This document shows positions 6,931-15,443 of a DNA stretch of 23,442 nucleotides, one piece after another. Position numbers and translations under genes: made by a program. The stretch is from Thalassiosira profunda (lineage: Eukaryota > Bacillariophyta > Thalassiosirophyceae > Thalassiosirales > Thalassiosiraceae). The notes under the pieces were generated by a model. The model searched no databases. It was not told where the DNA came from and saw only the letters and a list, made by a program, of their open reading frames with translations. The DNA is taken from the NCBI GenBank assembly GCA_036939355.1, contig JALLAP010000423.1, positions 1 to 23,442 of the forward strand, given 5' to 3'. The number at the start of each line of letters is the position of its first letter. The stretch's first letter is position 1.

Positions 6931-9272
6931 GCCGCAGAGGCCCCGCCCGCGAAAAAATCCGCCCTTCCTCANGGCCGCCCAGAAAAAGCGGCCCGCGGCG
7001 GCCGCCGCAGAGGCCCCGCCCGCGAAAAAATCCGCCCTTCCTCAACTTGGGCCCGGCAAGCGGAGCAAGCTCTTCGCGCACGCCCTCCTCAACAACGGCG
7101 AGAGGGACGAGCTCCACTCGGAGATCTACATGTACTTCAAATGGCTGGAGTGCACCCTGACGGAAAACAAACTAGGACGGACGGCCTCCAGCGCCGGGAT
7201 GAGCATCACGTCCATCAAGGACGTGGTCAACGCGATGGAATCGGGATTGCGGCATGTGGGGGACGACGTCCTCGTGCTGAACGGGGTGGCGAGGCATTTG
7301 GCAGACGACAACCGGCCGCCCTTCTTGGAGCAAAATTGCAAGGACGAATTGCGGAAGCGCCGGGCCGAGACGAGGGACAAGGTCCGGGCGGGGAAGGGGG
7401 AAACGAAGAGTTGGGACGATCGGTACTTGGACTTGCTCCGCAACATTGATTTGCTGGAGGGGCACACGTACCGGGAGATGAATGCGAGGATGTACGGGCT
7501 AGGGGACTGGGTGCAACATCAGCGGCGGTTGTATGAGCGGTGCGATGAAAAGTTCATCCGGGAGAAGGCTCCGCGGCTTGCCGCAATTCCCGGGTTCAAG
7601 TGGAAGCAGCCTAAGCAGATACAGAGGAAGAAGCCCAAACCAAACCCGGCAGCGATGCTGGCGTCCATGCCACAGCCGCCACCGATGGCACTGGCCGCTG
7701 CGCCACTTTTTGGAGCTCCGTTGGTCATCAAGCCCGTGCCTCCTCCGCCGGGGGTGCAGATGAGCAACAAATATCTCTTCCAGCCCGCGGTGCTGTACTC
7801 CCAGCCCAACGGCCTTCCTCCCAACGCGGCAGTGGCAGCGCCCCCTGCCGCGACGAAAGTGGCGGAGGAGTCCCAACCCAAAAAGAAAGTCAAACGGAGA
7901 AGGCCCAAGGCCCCGCCCACGTTCGACTTTGACACGGAGTTTGAGAACCTGCGGGCGTTTGCAGGGGAGAACGGGCACATGAATCCTGCAAGAACCTCCC
8001 GCCTCGGAAAGTGGATTGATCAATTGCGCAAGCGGTGGATCGCCATGGGCGGCGAGCTCGACCCCGACGCAACGGTCACAACGAAAGAATATTTGATGAA
8101 AATGTGCCACAGTGAAAAGGTGGCAAGCTGGACGAACCACACGGTAGAGGCCCCGCCCGGGAAGCTCGGCCTCACAGTGGTATTCTCGGACCGGGTTGTT
8201 GGAGAGGGCGCGGAGGTGAAGGAGGTGGCGGACGCCTGCCCCTTCCACGATGCCGTGAATCCGGGCGATTTTCTGATCAAGATATCTGATACGGAGGTGT
8301 CAAAGGCGGAGGATCTGGCGGTGGGCGCGGACGAGACGAGGACGATCACCCTGGCAAGAAAGACGATGGTGCAGAACCCCCTGACAGAAAGGCTGACCGA
8401 CGAACAGGTCACTCGACTGACCGAAATCGGCTTCAGCTTCAATCAGCAAAGGGGCGGCACTAGCATGCGGCTGTGGGAAGATTCCTTCGACGACATGATG
8501 GACTACTACAAGGAGCACGGCGACATGGCCATTCCTCGAACCTACACAACGGCCACCGGGTACAGGCTCGGCGAGTGGGTCCATAATCGTGAGTATGCGG
8601 TTGTACTTTGCAGTCTCTTTCGATGATCAATTTCCAACACTCATCTCTGCCGCCTCTTCTGCAGAACGGGGCAACTATCGGAAGAAGAACGCGGCATTCA
8701 TGAGAGATAAGGCGCCGAGGCTGGAAGAGGTTGGGTTTTTATGGGAGCCGCAGAACGACAAATTCAAGCTGAGGTTTAAGGAATTAATCGCCTACAAAAA
8801 GGCGTTTGGGCACGTCGACGTGCCATGCAACAACGGCAACAACAACAAGCACAGAAACCTGGGACGTTGGGTAGCTAATTTGAGGTACACAAAGAAGCGC
8901 CTGGACGCTATGGAACGCGGCGATATCAAGATTGAGCGAAAGGAAGGGCAGCGGGGCGGACAAACGTGCGATTATCTGACAAAGCAGAGGATCAAACTGC
9001 TGGAGGATGTCGGGTTTAAATGGGAGGGCGAACACCTGAGGAAGGCGGCGCTGCGGAGGTCGATCGAGAAGACGGCCAAGTTTGGCTACGCGAACGTGCC
9101 AGGAGAGCAGGGCGGCGGAAGCGAAGACGCAGAAGCGGAGGCCGGCCAAAACGAAGAAGAGGCAGAGGAATCAGGCCAGAACGAATCGGAGGCAGAGGCA
9201 GAGGAAGAGAACAACGAGGAAGAAGGTGCAGCGCAGTACTATGAATGGAATCGATCGGACCAGCTTGTCTGA
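6727..9272 (+). CDS. Helicase-associated-repeat protein with embedded PDZ-like domain (broken by assembly scar)
   Basis: As given, the frame shifts at the N at 6972. Ignoring one copy of the flanking 72-bp duplication plus the N gives one frame of about 798 aa, with a 76-bp intron at 8589-8664 (phase 1). From the N-terminus: an Ala/Pro/Lys-rich segment with a 28-residue internal repeat starting M-P-T-A-T-N-I-P; HA domain 1 (about 204-269, L-G-D-W-V-x-x-Q-R-R-L-Y and G-F-K-W); a Pro-rich linker and basic K-K-K-V-K-R-R-R; HA 2 (about 375-435); a PDZ-like domain (about 447-522, G-K-L-G-L-T-V-V and G-D-F-L-I-K-I-S); HA 3, rebuilt across the intron as L-G-E-W-V-H-N-Q-R; HA 4; a truncated HA 5; and an acidic Glu-rich tail. 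HA domains (PF03457 type) occur in large diatom families of unclear, probably DNA-related function. There is no helicase core here. Confidence 0.75.
6900..7044. repeat. 72-bp exact duplication around a single N (assembly scar)
   Basis: Positions 6900-6971 and 6973-7044 are identical, separated only by the N at 6972. The 73-bp offset moves the reading frame by +1, while collapsing it rejoins the HA-repeat protein into one frame. A second scar of the same size exists at 19657-19801. This is best explained as two contig ends with an unmerged 72-bp overlap. Confidence 0.85.
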
Positions 9273-9366
9273 AATGTGCGACTCTAGGAGAAATAAGGGA
9301 GTGTTGGGCGTGCGCCGTATTGGTGATATGGAGAGCATACCAAGATTTCAGCCTGTGCTGCCACCT

Positions 9367-10419
9367 CTACAAACACTGCCAGCATTGCAGCATCGTGCGT
9401 CGCCCTTCGTCCAGCCCCTTTTGCTCATAGTAACTCACGACCGGAAGCCACCCTTCACGTTCGGGACAGGGCCTCACTTCCTCCCAGGACGACGACTCCT
9501 GCCGAAACACCTCCTTCGTCCAATTATCAAAGCACTCGGCATCGGTGGCCACGTAGACTCTCCCGCTTCCGCTTCCGCTCTTCAGCACGCGGTGCATCTC
9601 CCGTACCACCTCACATTGTATCACCCGCCACTGCGCGTGGCTCTCCTTCGGCCAGGGATCCGGAAAGGTGACGAGAATGGCGTCGACGTAATCCCACGGA
9701 AGATGGGAGATGAGCTTGATGCCGTCGCCAGGAAGTATCCGCACGTTTTTCAGTTGTTGCTGCGCCCTTGCAGATTGTCGTGTTTGCTCTGTTGTGGATG
9801 CATCACCGAAAAACTGAGCAGCGGTGCTTTCTTCATTTCCATTCCCTGGAGCCCCCGGAATCTTCTCTCCATCATTGCCGCCCAACCCCATCTCTTCCTC
9901 CATCCTCCGGAGCACGGCCCCAACCCCCGGCTGATGTATTTCACTCCCCACAAACAAGATATCCGGACGATTCCTTGCATTTGCCAGGAGGTTGTCCCCG
10001 TTGCCAAAGCCAATCTCGAGCCATATCTGTTGATACTTTTTGGGTGGAAGAGGGTTTCTGTGGCGATACATCTCCTGTATTTGGTGCGTATATTTCTCCC
10101 TCATTGCGCCCAGCTGTTCCATTGCAGGATCGCAAGGGTCGAAGGAGTCATCTGTTGCAATGCCCAGGTAGCGATCCCACCACACCCTCCTCCAGTCCTC
10201 GCCACTGCGGCACTCAATTCCACATCGCCTTCTATCGTTGTTGACCCGGCTGTACTCCCGCAGCACGTCCTTGTCCAAGCAGTAACCCCGCTCGGTCATC
10301 CGCCGTATCGCCGCGCGCTGGGCGCGGGTACCGCGCCGTCCTGAGAGGCGGGTCCACCACTTGGGCTTTTGGGGGTTGTAGCGGGGCCGCGGGGCGGCGG
10401 ATTCGTCGACGGATTGCAT
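9367..10419 (-). CDS. tRNA (guanine-N7)-methyltransferase, TrmB type
   Basis: 350 aa from the first in-frame ATG at 10419. The product transfers a methyl group from S-adenosylmethionine to N7 of a guanine in the tRNA variable loop (usually G46). Seen: the SAM-binding motif W-L-E-I-G-F-G-N-G-D in the N-terminal half, the E-I-H-Q-P-G-V-G segment, and the signature V-T-F-P-D-P-W-P-K-E-S-H of the TrmB family (PF02390), followed by V-L-K-S-G-S-G-S-G-R-V-Y-V-A-T-D. It is longer than bacterial TrmB (about 240 aa) because of an Arg-rich N-terminal extension and a linker after the SAM motif. The frame stays open upstream of the ATG with non-ATG codons including a hydrophobic stretch, so a missed 5' exon with a targeting signal is possible. 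It diverges from cobT over 174 bp. Confidence 0.85.
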   Translation of the reverse strand: MQSVDESAAPRPRYNPQKPKWWTRLSGRRGTRAQRAAIRRMTERGYCLDKDVLREYSRVNNDRRRCGIECRSGEDWRRVWWDRYLGIATDDSFDPCDPAMEQLGAMREKYTHQIQEMYRHRNPLPPKKYQQIWLEIGFGNGDNLLANARNRPDILFVGSEIHQPGVGAVLRRMEEEMGLGGNDGEKIPGAPGNGNEESTAAQFFGDASTTEQTRQSARAQQQLKNVRILPGDGIKLISHLPWDYVDAILVTFPDPWPKESHAQWRVIQCEVVREMHRVLKSGSGSGRVYVATDAECFDNWTKEVFRQESSSWEEVRPCPEREGWLPVVSYYEQKGLDEGRRTMLQCWQCL

Positions 10420-10497
10420 TGGGCGGAAGGAGCGTTTGATTGCAAATCCGGGAAGGCCGAAAATGAGTGGTGCAAAAAAAAGATCCGCGGCTGAATG

Positions 10498-10511
10498 AAG
10501 CACGTGCAACT
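10498..10511. promoter_or_regulatory. Partial copy of the B12-cluster palindrome, upstream of cobT
   Basis: GAAGCACGTGCAAC keeps the first 11 bases of the GAAGCACGTGCTTC palindrome found at 13724-13737 and within 13482-13497, including the CACGTG core. It lies 83-96 bp before the cobT start at 10594, a distance similar to the cobU copy. It also lies 79 bp before the TrmB start on the other strand. A bHLH or bZIP type binding site is inferred. Confidence 0.45.
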
Positions 10512-10593
10512 TGCAAACACACCCTCACCTCGCCACACAACCTCCTGCGGGTACCCTGCTCTCCGATAAGCACCCATCAACGGCAGATTGTTG

Positions 10594-11820
10594 ATGTTTG
10601 ATGCAACGATGGCCCCTCCCAGCAACGGCAGCAACTGCGGCGACGGCGGCGACGGCGACGCTAGAGAGGCATCGCGCGCGCTGGCAACAACGCTGAAGGA
10701 TCCCGCCCAAACCTTCTCCCAGCGTTACCACGCCGTCCGCGCCTACCTCGACGCCCTCGCCAAGCCGGTCGGCTCCCTCGGCTCCCTCGAGGATTACGCC
10801 GCCCGCATCGCCGCCCTGCAGCGCTCGGCCACGCCCAAAATTGCAAAGGCCGCGTGCCTTATCTTTGCGGGCGATCACGGGGTAGCCAAGGACAAGAGCG
10901 AGGGTGGGGAGAATTGCTCGTCGTACCCCCAGGCAGTGAGCCGAAAGGTGCTGGAGGGGCTGGACCACGGGGTGGCCGGGGCGTCGGTGCTGGCGCGGTG
11001 CAACGACGTGGCGCTGCGTGTGATCGACGTGGGGCTGGCGGATGGGCCGACGGCGTATGAGTGGAAGTCGGACGTTGTGCGCTCCTCGGAGAAGAGCGTG
11101 AAAGGAGGCACGAAGAACTTTTGCAAGGGCTTTGCGATGACGGAGGCTGAGGTCTCCCGGTGCTTGGTAGTAGGTCTCGAAGAGACGCACGCGTTCATCA
11201 TGGAAACGAAGGCTGACGTGATCGTTTTCGGAGAGGTTGGAATCGGGAACACCACAACAAGTTCTGCACTTATCGCCGCGTTGACCGAAGAAGATGCGGA
11301 TTCTCTCTGTGGTACCGGTGCGTCTACCACCCGAGATGGCATCAACGATGAGGTGGTGAATAAGAAGGTTGCAATCGTCAAGGAAGCTATGGAACGCCAT
11401 TGGCCGGCGAAAGGGCAGATTTCTCCAGCCAGAGCAGCTTTGGCGTCTGTCGGGGGTGCGGAAATCGTGGCTATGGTTGGTGGTATGTTGGAGGCGGCCG
11501 ATCAAGACATTCCCGTCCTCGTCGATGGCTTCATCGTCACTACCACAGCGATGATCGCGTGCATGATGGACTCAAAAGTGGCGAGAGTGCTCCTATTTGC
11601 CACGCAATCTACCGAGAGAGGGCAGGCTGCAGCTCTTGCTAAAATTGACGAGATTGCAAAAGCAAACGACATCCCGCCTCCCGCGGCACCGGCGCTGAAC
11701 ATGAACCTTCGCATGGGGGAGGCCACCGGGGCGTTGATGGCGGTGCCGTTGGCGAGGAGTGCCTGCGCCATTGTGTCCGAGCTGGCCACGCTCGATGAGG
11801 TTTTGGGAATCAAGATGTAA
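10594..11820 (+). CDS. cobT: Nicotinate-nucleotide:dimethylbenzimidazole phosphoribosyltransferase
   Basis: 408 aa, single exon. CobT moves phosphoribose from nicotinate mononucleotide to 5,6-dimethylbenzimidazole, giving alpha-ribazole phosphate, the activated lower ligand of vitamin B12. Seen: L-A-K-P-V-G-S-L-G-S-L-E near residue 55, F-A-G-D-H-G-V-A, the G-E-V-G-I-G-N-T-T-T-S-S-A-L motif, G-T-G-A-S, and the late L-R-M-G-E-A-T-G-A that holds the family's catalytic Glu. It is longer than bacterial CobT (about 350 aa) through a Gly/Asp/Asn-rich N-terminus without an obvious targeting signal, suggesting a cytosolic enzyme. The ATG at 10609 (MAPPS) has a better initiation context and is an alternative. 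Neighbours: TrmB diverging on the left, the CBA1-like gene converging on the right (121 bp between stops), then cobU and cobS. Confidence 0.93.
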   Translation: MFDATMAPPSNGSNCGDGGDGDAREASRALATTLKDPAQTFSQRYHAVRAYLDALAKPVGSLGSLEDYAARIAALQRSATPKIAKAACLIFAGDHGVAKDKSEGGENCSSYPQAVSRKVLEGLDHGVAGASVLARCNDVALRVIDVGLADGPTAYEWKSDVVRSSEKSVKGGTKNFCKGFAMTEAEVSRCLVVGLEETHAFIMETKADVIVFGEVGIGNTTTSSALIAALTEEDADSLCGTGASTTRDGINDEVVNKKVAIVKEAMERHWPAKGQISPARAALASVGGAEIVAMVGGMLEAADQDIPVLVDGFIVTTTAMIACMMDSKVARVLLFATQSTERGQAAALAKIDEIAKANDIPPPAAPALNMNLRMGEATGALMAVPLARSACAIVSELATLDEVLGIKM

Positions 11821-11941
11821 TGCCGATACATGCGGGTAGGCTAACATTTAGCCTAGTACTGATTGTTGTGAATTCTTTCGATCTATGCAAAGGCCTACGA
11901 TACCAAACCTCTGGTGGCCTTTTTGGCTTCTCGCTTCTCGC

Positions 11942-13433
11942 CTAACCCATGAAGGCTGCCATGGCGCCCGCGATAAGAGCAGTCGCCAGCTTCAGACCCA
12001 CCGTCGCCCCCGGGCTCTGCGGCGTCTCCTGCTGCCCGGCCGGAGCCTCGCCACCAATCGGCGTGCACTGCGCCTGCGCAGGAATGTACGCCATATCGAT
12101 TTCGTCCGTGTTGCAGCCACCAAGGCCTTCCATCTGCTCGTTGAAGTAGTTCCTGATCCACCTACGACGGTGAATGGTATCCGGATTGTTGGTACCGGCC
12201 AGGGTGCACACGTCCAGAGCCACGATGTCGTATTCGGCCAAACGCTGTTCGTGCCAAGAGTTGGGCCCCTGCCCCTGCGTGTCGTACACGTTCTTGTTCT
12301 GCACGCTCTTGAACTGGTCGAGCATCTCCTTCTTGTTGCGGTACACGTCCTCGAAGGTCGACCCGGGGTAGATCCAGGTATCCACATCCTTCCCGAGCTC
12401 GAGCATGTCCTCGTCCGTAAGGTACCAGTACAGCGTCTTGCCACCGTCGTAGCTCTCGCTGAACCCCAGCCCCTCGGGGCGGGAGACCAATTCAGCCCCG
12501 CAGTGGGCCGCGTACTCACAGTAGTAGGCCTCGTCCCACGTGGGACAGTCGGCGACGCTCCACCCGATGCCGTCGAAGTACTGGGCCCATAGGATCTTGG
12601 GACGGGCCTCGGGCTGGACGTCCGCCGTCAGGGCGGCGGCGTTGCCTGCCGAGCACTGGTAGCGACCCTCGGTGTCGGCGATGATTTGGTTGGCCTCGGA
12701 TTCGAGGTTGAAGAGGGCGGCGTACATTCCGAGCTGTTGGTGAAGGGAGAAGCATTTCGAGTGCACATGATGTGAGCATCGCACCCGGTTCGACTTGCAG
12801 AAAACACATAAATCAACGCACCCAATCGAACGTCGCCACGGCCGTCTTCTCCTGGCTCGCCGCCACGCCCAGATGCCCCTCCGCGTCGGCGTTCCCGTAC
12901 GGCCCGGCGAACACGACGGCGTCCGGATTAGCCTCCAGAAACCCGGTAGCGTCGTTGTTCCACGGATCCTCCGGATCGTAGACGGTCTCCACGTCGCCCT
13001 CGTTCATCAGATGGGTGACGCACGGGCTCGAAACCAGCTTGGGGTTGCCGATGTAGCCGGCAATCTCGCCCCGGAGCGCGAGGAGTTCCATCGGTGGGAT
13101 TTGGGGGGTCTCGGTGATCCCCACGCCGCCCTTGTGGGGCACCGACAGCGTGAGGTGATGCTTCCCCGCCTCCTCCGCGGGAGGCTCGGTTCCGCACTGG
13201 TAAAGGAGGTAACTCTTGTCCTGGAACTTGTTCTTGACGATCTTGTAGGTGTTGTGGTACTCCATCTCCAGCAGGTCGGTGGTAGAGTGAGGCACGAACT
13301 TGTCGGGGAAGAAGTCGGTGCCGGCGGGATACTCGGACGGGTCGACGCAGTCCTGCGGGTTCGACGTGGGCGGCGCCGACTCGGACGACGCGGCGAGCGG
13401 GAGGAGGGCGGCGAGGGCGACGAGGAGCTTCAT
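11942..13433 (-). CDS. CBA1: CBA1-like cobalamin acquisition protein (candidate)
   Basis: Two exons, 12822-13433 and 11942-12733, joined in phase 0 across an 88-bp GT-AG intron; product 467 aa. It starts with a clear signal peptide (M-K-L-L-V-A-L-A-A-L-L-P-L-A-A) and ends with a hydrophobic tail (about 446-467) after a Gly/Pro/Gln-rich linker, so it is probably secreted and anchored by a C-terminal helix or GPI-type tail. The middle resembles periplasmic binding proteins of the BtuF/TroA fold: W-L-G-M-Y-A-A-L-F-N-L-E-S-E-A-N across the splice joint matches the helix after the hinge in that fold. Several Cys suggest disulfides. CBA1 is the diatom surface protein needed for B12 uptake; placement between cobT and cobU supports this call, but I could not align it to a reference. 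Alternative: another metal- or siderophore-binding lipoprotein-like receptor. Confidence 0.62.
12761..12777 (-). repeat. Intronic inverted-repeat motif GCTCACATCATGTGCAC
   Basis: Read on the coding (minus) strand, this 17-mer lies inside the CBA1-like intron (12734-12821). It differs by one central base from GCTCACATCTTGTGCAC in the cobS intron (15741-15757). Such a match between two unrelated introns of the same gene cluster is unlikely by chance. Confidence 0.55.
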
Positions 13434-13481
13434 GGTTGCGCGGCTCTTTGCAAAAAGTGGCGGAGAGGTTGTGGCTCTCCT

Positions 13482-13497
13482 CGAAGCACGTGCTTCG
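13482..13497. promoter_or_regulatory. 16-bp perfect palindrome upstream of the CBA1-like gene
   Basis: CGAAGCACGTGCTTCG is perfectly self-complementary, with a CACGTG (E-box/G-box) core. It is 49-64 bp upstream of the start codon at 13433. The inner 14 bases recur exactly at 13724-13737 upstream of cobU. A dimeric bHLH or bZIP factor is the likely reader, by inference. Confidence 0.65.
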
Positions 13498-13723
13498 GGA
13501 GGAGAGGTCGGTAGGGGTCGGTCGTCTCAAGGTCCGGGTCAAGCCTCTTGATTTGTATGAATTCCCATGTACGTACAGTCAATTAAGTTAAACTAATGTG
13601 TATCTTTTAATTGTGAAAAATAAATTGATAGGAAATGAGTGCAATTTTGTCATTAGTAAAACCAAAACATGACATTTTCTATTTCGTACTACCTAAACGA
13701 TTTGCAGCTGGTACCCCGCCTCT

Positions 13724-13737
13724 GAAGCACGTGCTTC
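13724..13737. promoter_or_regulatory. 14-bp palindrome upstream of cobU
   Basis: GAAGCACGTGCTTC, identical to the inner 14 bases of the palindrome in front of the CBA1-like gene, lies 98-111 bp before the cobU start codon. CACGTG alone occurs several times elsewhere in the window, but the full 14-mer was seen only in these two positions. Confidence 0.65.
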
Positions 13738-13834
13738 GAGTTCGAGCGAGAGCCATCAAACAAATCAGCACTACAACTCCCCCCCCTCGCTCGCCGCGCC
13801 ACAATCCTCTCCCGTCGGCGCCACACATCACACC

Positions 13835-14836
13835 ATGCCCGCCACTGTTTACCTCGTCACCGGCGGTGCCCGCTCGGGCAAGTCATCTTACGCCCAATCC
13901 CTCTGCGAATCCCTCGACGCGGCGCCCGTCTACCTCGCCACGTCAAAAGCGTGGGACGACGATTTCCAACGGCGCGTGAAACGGCATCAGGACGAGCGGG
14001 GCGACCGCTGGACGACGATCGAGGAACCATTGCGTCCGAGCCAGCACAGTGATGTGTTCAAGGGCCGAGCGGTCCTGGTGGATTGTCTCACGCTGTGGCT
14101 GACGAATTACTTTACGGAGTCGGGGGTTTTCTCGGAGCCGGACGGCGACAATGATGCCAAGGCGTCGGGCGACGAGGCGAGGATGGAGGACGCGGCGACG
14201 GAGGCGCTGGCGAGGATAAAGGCCGAATTTGACAAGATGGCGCAGCAGTGGGACGCTACGTTTGTATTTGTGAGCAACGAGATCGGATCAGGTCTTCATG
14301 CCGAGACGCCGGCATCCAGAAAGTTCGTGGACGCGCAGGGGTGGCTGAACCAGCACGTGGCGTCGAAGGCTGACATGGTGGTGCACATGGTCGCGGGGGT
14401 ACCCAACGTCATCAAACAGCTGCCGACCGAACGTCGCAATCCGCTGAAGCCGCCGAGCGCAGACGAGAGGACGAACCGCGCCGTACTCGACCAGTTTCTC
14501 TCGGCGCGGAGCCTCGCGATGGACGACAAGGGATACTTTCTGATGAAGCTCGATCACGACAAGTCCGTCATCCGCGCCACGTACCATTCGTGCATGAAGA
14601 ACGACAAGGGCGAACTGTGCGACCTCGACGGCAATAAACTGAGCTGCTCCGGAAAGGGCCCCGATCCGATGGAGACCTTCGAGGCGCGGACGGCAAAGGA
14701 ACTCACCGTGATGATCTTCGAACGGTGGGACAAGGCCAAGGAGTTGGTGACGGTGGGCCACGCGGCGTATGTTGGGAGGGAGGCGCAGCGGGCCGAGCGG
14801 TGCTTGTTCGGAGGGGGGTTTTACCAGCAGGATTGA
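13835..14836 (+). CDS. cobU: Adenosylcobinamide kinase / guanylyltransferase with C-terminal extension
   Basis: 333 aa, single exon, good start context (CACCATGC). CobU phosphorylates adenosylcobinamide and then transfers GMP to give AdoCbi-GDP, the substrate of CobS. Seen: P-loop G-G-A-R-S-G-K-S (10-17); R-V-K-R-H-Q-D-E-R around His51, which corresponds to the guanylylated His of bacterial CobU; W-T-T-I-E-E-P (59-65); V-D-C-L-T-L-W-L-T-N (82-91); V-S-N-E-I-G-S-G-L (146-154); and the A-G-V-P segment (187-190). The bacterial enzyme ends about here (roughly 180 aa). Residues about 205-333 form an additional domain with G-Y-F-L-M-K-L-D and conserved-looking Gly/Asp turns; it faintly recalls DUF4346-like tails, a weak guess. 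No targeting peptide is evident. It diverges from the CBA1-like gene and is followed by cobS on the same strand. Confidence 0.92.
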   Translation: MPATVYLVTGGARSGKSSYAQSLCESLDAAPVYLATSKAWDDDFQRRVKRHQDERGDRWTTIEEPLRPSQHSDVFKGRAVLVDCLTLWLTNYFTESGVFSEPDGDNDAKASGDEARMEDAATEALARIKAEFDKMAQQWDATFVFVSNEIGSGLHAETPASRKFVDAQGWLNQHVASKADMVVHMVAGVPNVIKQLPTERRNPLKPPSADERTNRAVLDQFLSARSLAMDDKGYFLMKLDHDKSVIRATYHSCMKNDKGELCDLDGNKLSCSGKGPDPMETFEARTAKELTVMIFERWDKAKELVTVGHAAYVGREAQRAERCLFGGGFYQQD

Positions 14837-15443
14837 GATGCACTCAATGCAAATGTCCTCTTCGATATCCTTCTGCTTGATTGGGATAAGCTTTGTTAGT
14901 CCAAACTAGTGGGCGCAGGCCGCCCCAAAAATTGCAACTTTTTATGTAGGTGAAAGCTAGGTAGGTAACGAGGTCGGTTTAGTGCTCGGCGACCATCTAA
15001 CAATCGATGCCGCCCAAGCGACGTTGCAGAACCCCTTTAAATGCATCAAAGTGATTAGGTAATAATGTGCTTTATGTTTTCACCGGCCTGGTAGAGGTCG
15101 CGCAACGGTAAACACTAACTTTGCACGCGAGAGAACCAACTTACCGCCTTTTATGGCGATCTTGAGCCCCAACGGACATCGGAAATGGATTCTACGCCAA
15201 ATTTTGGGTCGGGCAAGGTGTTGGCGGCGTTATTCTCACTCATGAATGCATCGAATACTCACATCGATGTCACTTAGGTGCAGCTAGTTCAGCTCGACGA
15301 AAAAATGGGGCGGGCTGCGCCCACTACGTACGGTAACAAAGCTTATGAAATCCTGGCCACTCATTTTCGGCCGTTTAGCGGATTTGCAACAACCGACCCG
15401 TCCTTATATCAATATCCTCACAACATCACAAATCCGCCCCAGC
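14837..15443. other. cobU-cobS intergenic region containing a MITE-like element
   Basis: 607 bp without a gene. Most of it (14909-15324) is a non-coding element with terminal inverted repeats. The remaining 119 bp before the cobS start include a TTATATC at 15404-15410, about 34 bp from the ATG, as a possible TATA-like element. No copy of the CACGTG palindrome is present. Confidence 0.55.
14909..15324. mobile_element. MITE-like non-autonomous element with 19-bp TIRs and TA duplication
   Basis: The left end GTGGGCGCAGGCCGCCCCA (14909-14927) matches the reverse complement of the right end (15306-15324) at 18 of 19 bases, after which both arms enter A/T runs. Each end is flanked by TA (14907-14908 and 15325-15326), as expected of the TA target-site duplication made by Tc1/mariner-type transposases. 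The 416-bp interior has no meaningful reading frame, so it would need a transposase in trans. It occupies the upstream region of cobS. Confidence 0.7.

Larger units (their letters stand above)
13434..13834. promoter_or_regulatory. CBA1/cobU divergent regulatory region with AT-rich core
   Basis: 401 bp between two head-to-head start codons. A CACGTG-centred palindrome sits towards each gene (13482-13497 and 13724-13737). Between them, about 13550-13700 is strikingly AT-rich compared with the GC-rich surroundings, as expected of a nucleosome-poor promoter core. No gene is supported inside. Confidence 0.6.

Noticed and set aside
6973..7044. Third genuine tandem repeat unit in the HA-repeat gene
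   Set aside because: It is identical to the preceding 72 bp, follows an N, breaks the frame, and has a same-sized counterpart in another gene; an assembly artefact fits better.
12535..12548. GTCCCACGTGGGAC palindrome
   Set aside because: It lies within coding sequence of the CBA1-like gene and its flanks differ from the promoter palindromes; likely coincidental codon sequence.
10441..15390. TTTGCAA/TTGCAAA-like words upstream of several B12 genes
   Set aside because: The same words occur in introns, coding sequence and near unrelated genes throughout the window, so no specific role is supported.
14837..15443. B12 riboswitch upstream of cobS
   Set aside because: No recognisable cobalamin riboswitch core was seen, and the region is explained by the inverted-repeat element; such riboswitches are bacterial.
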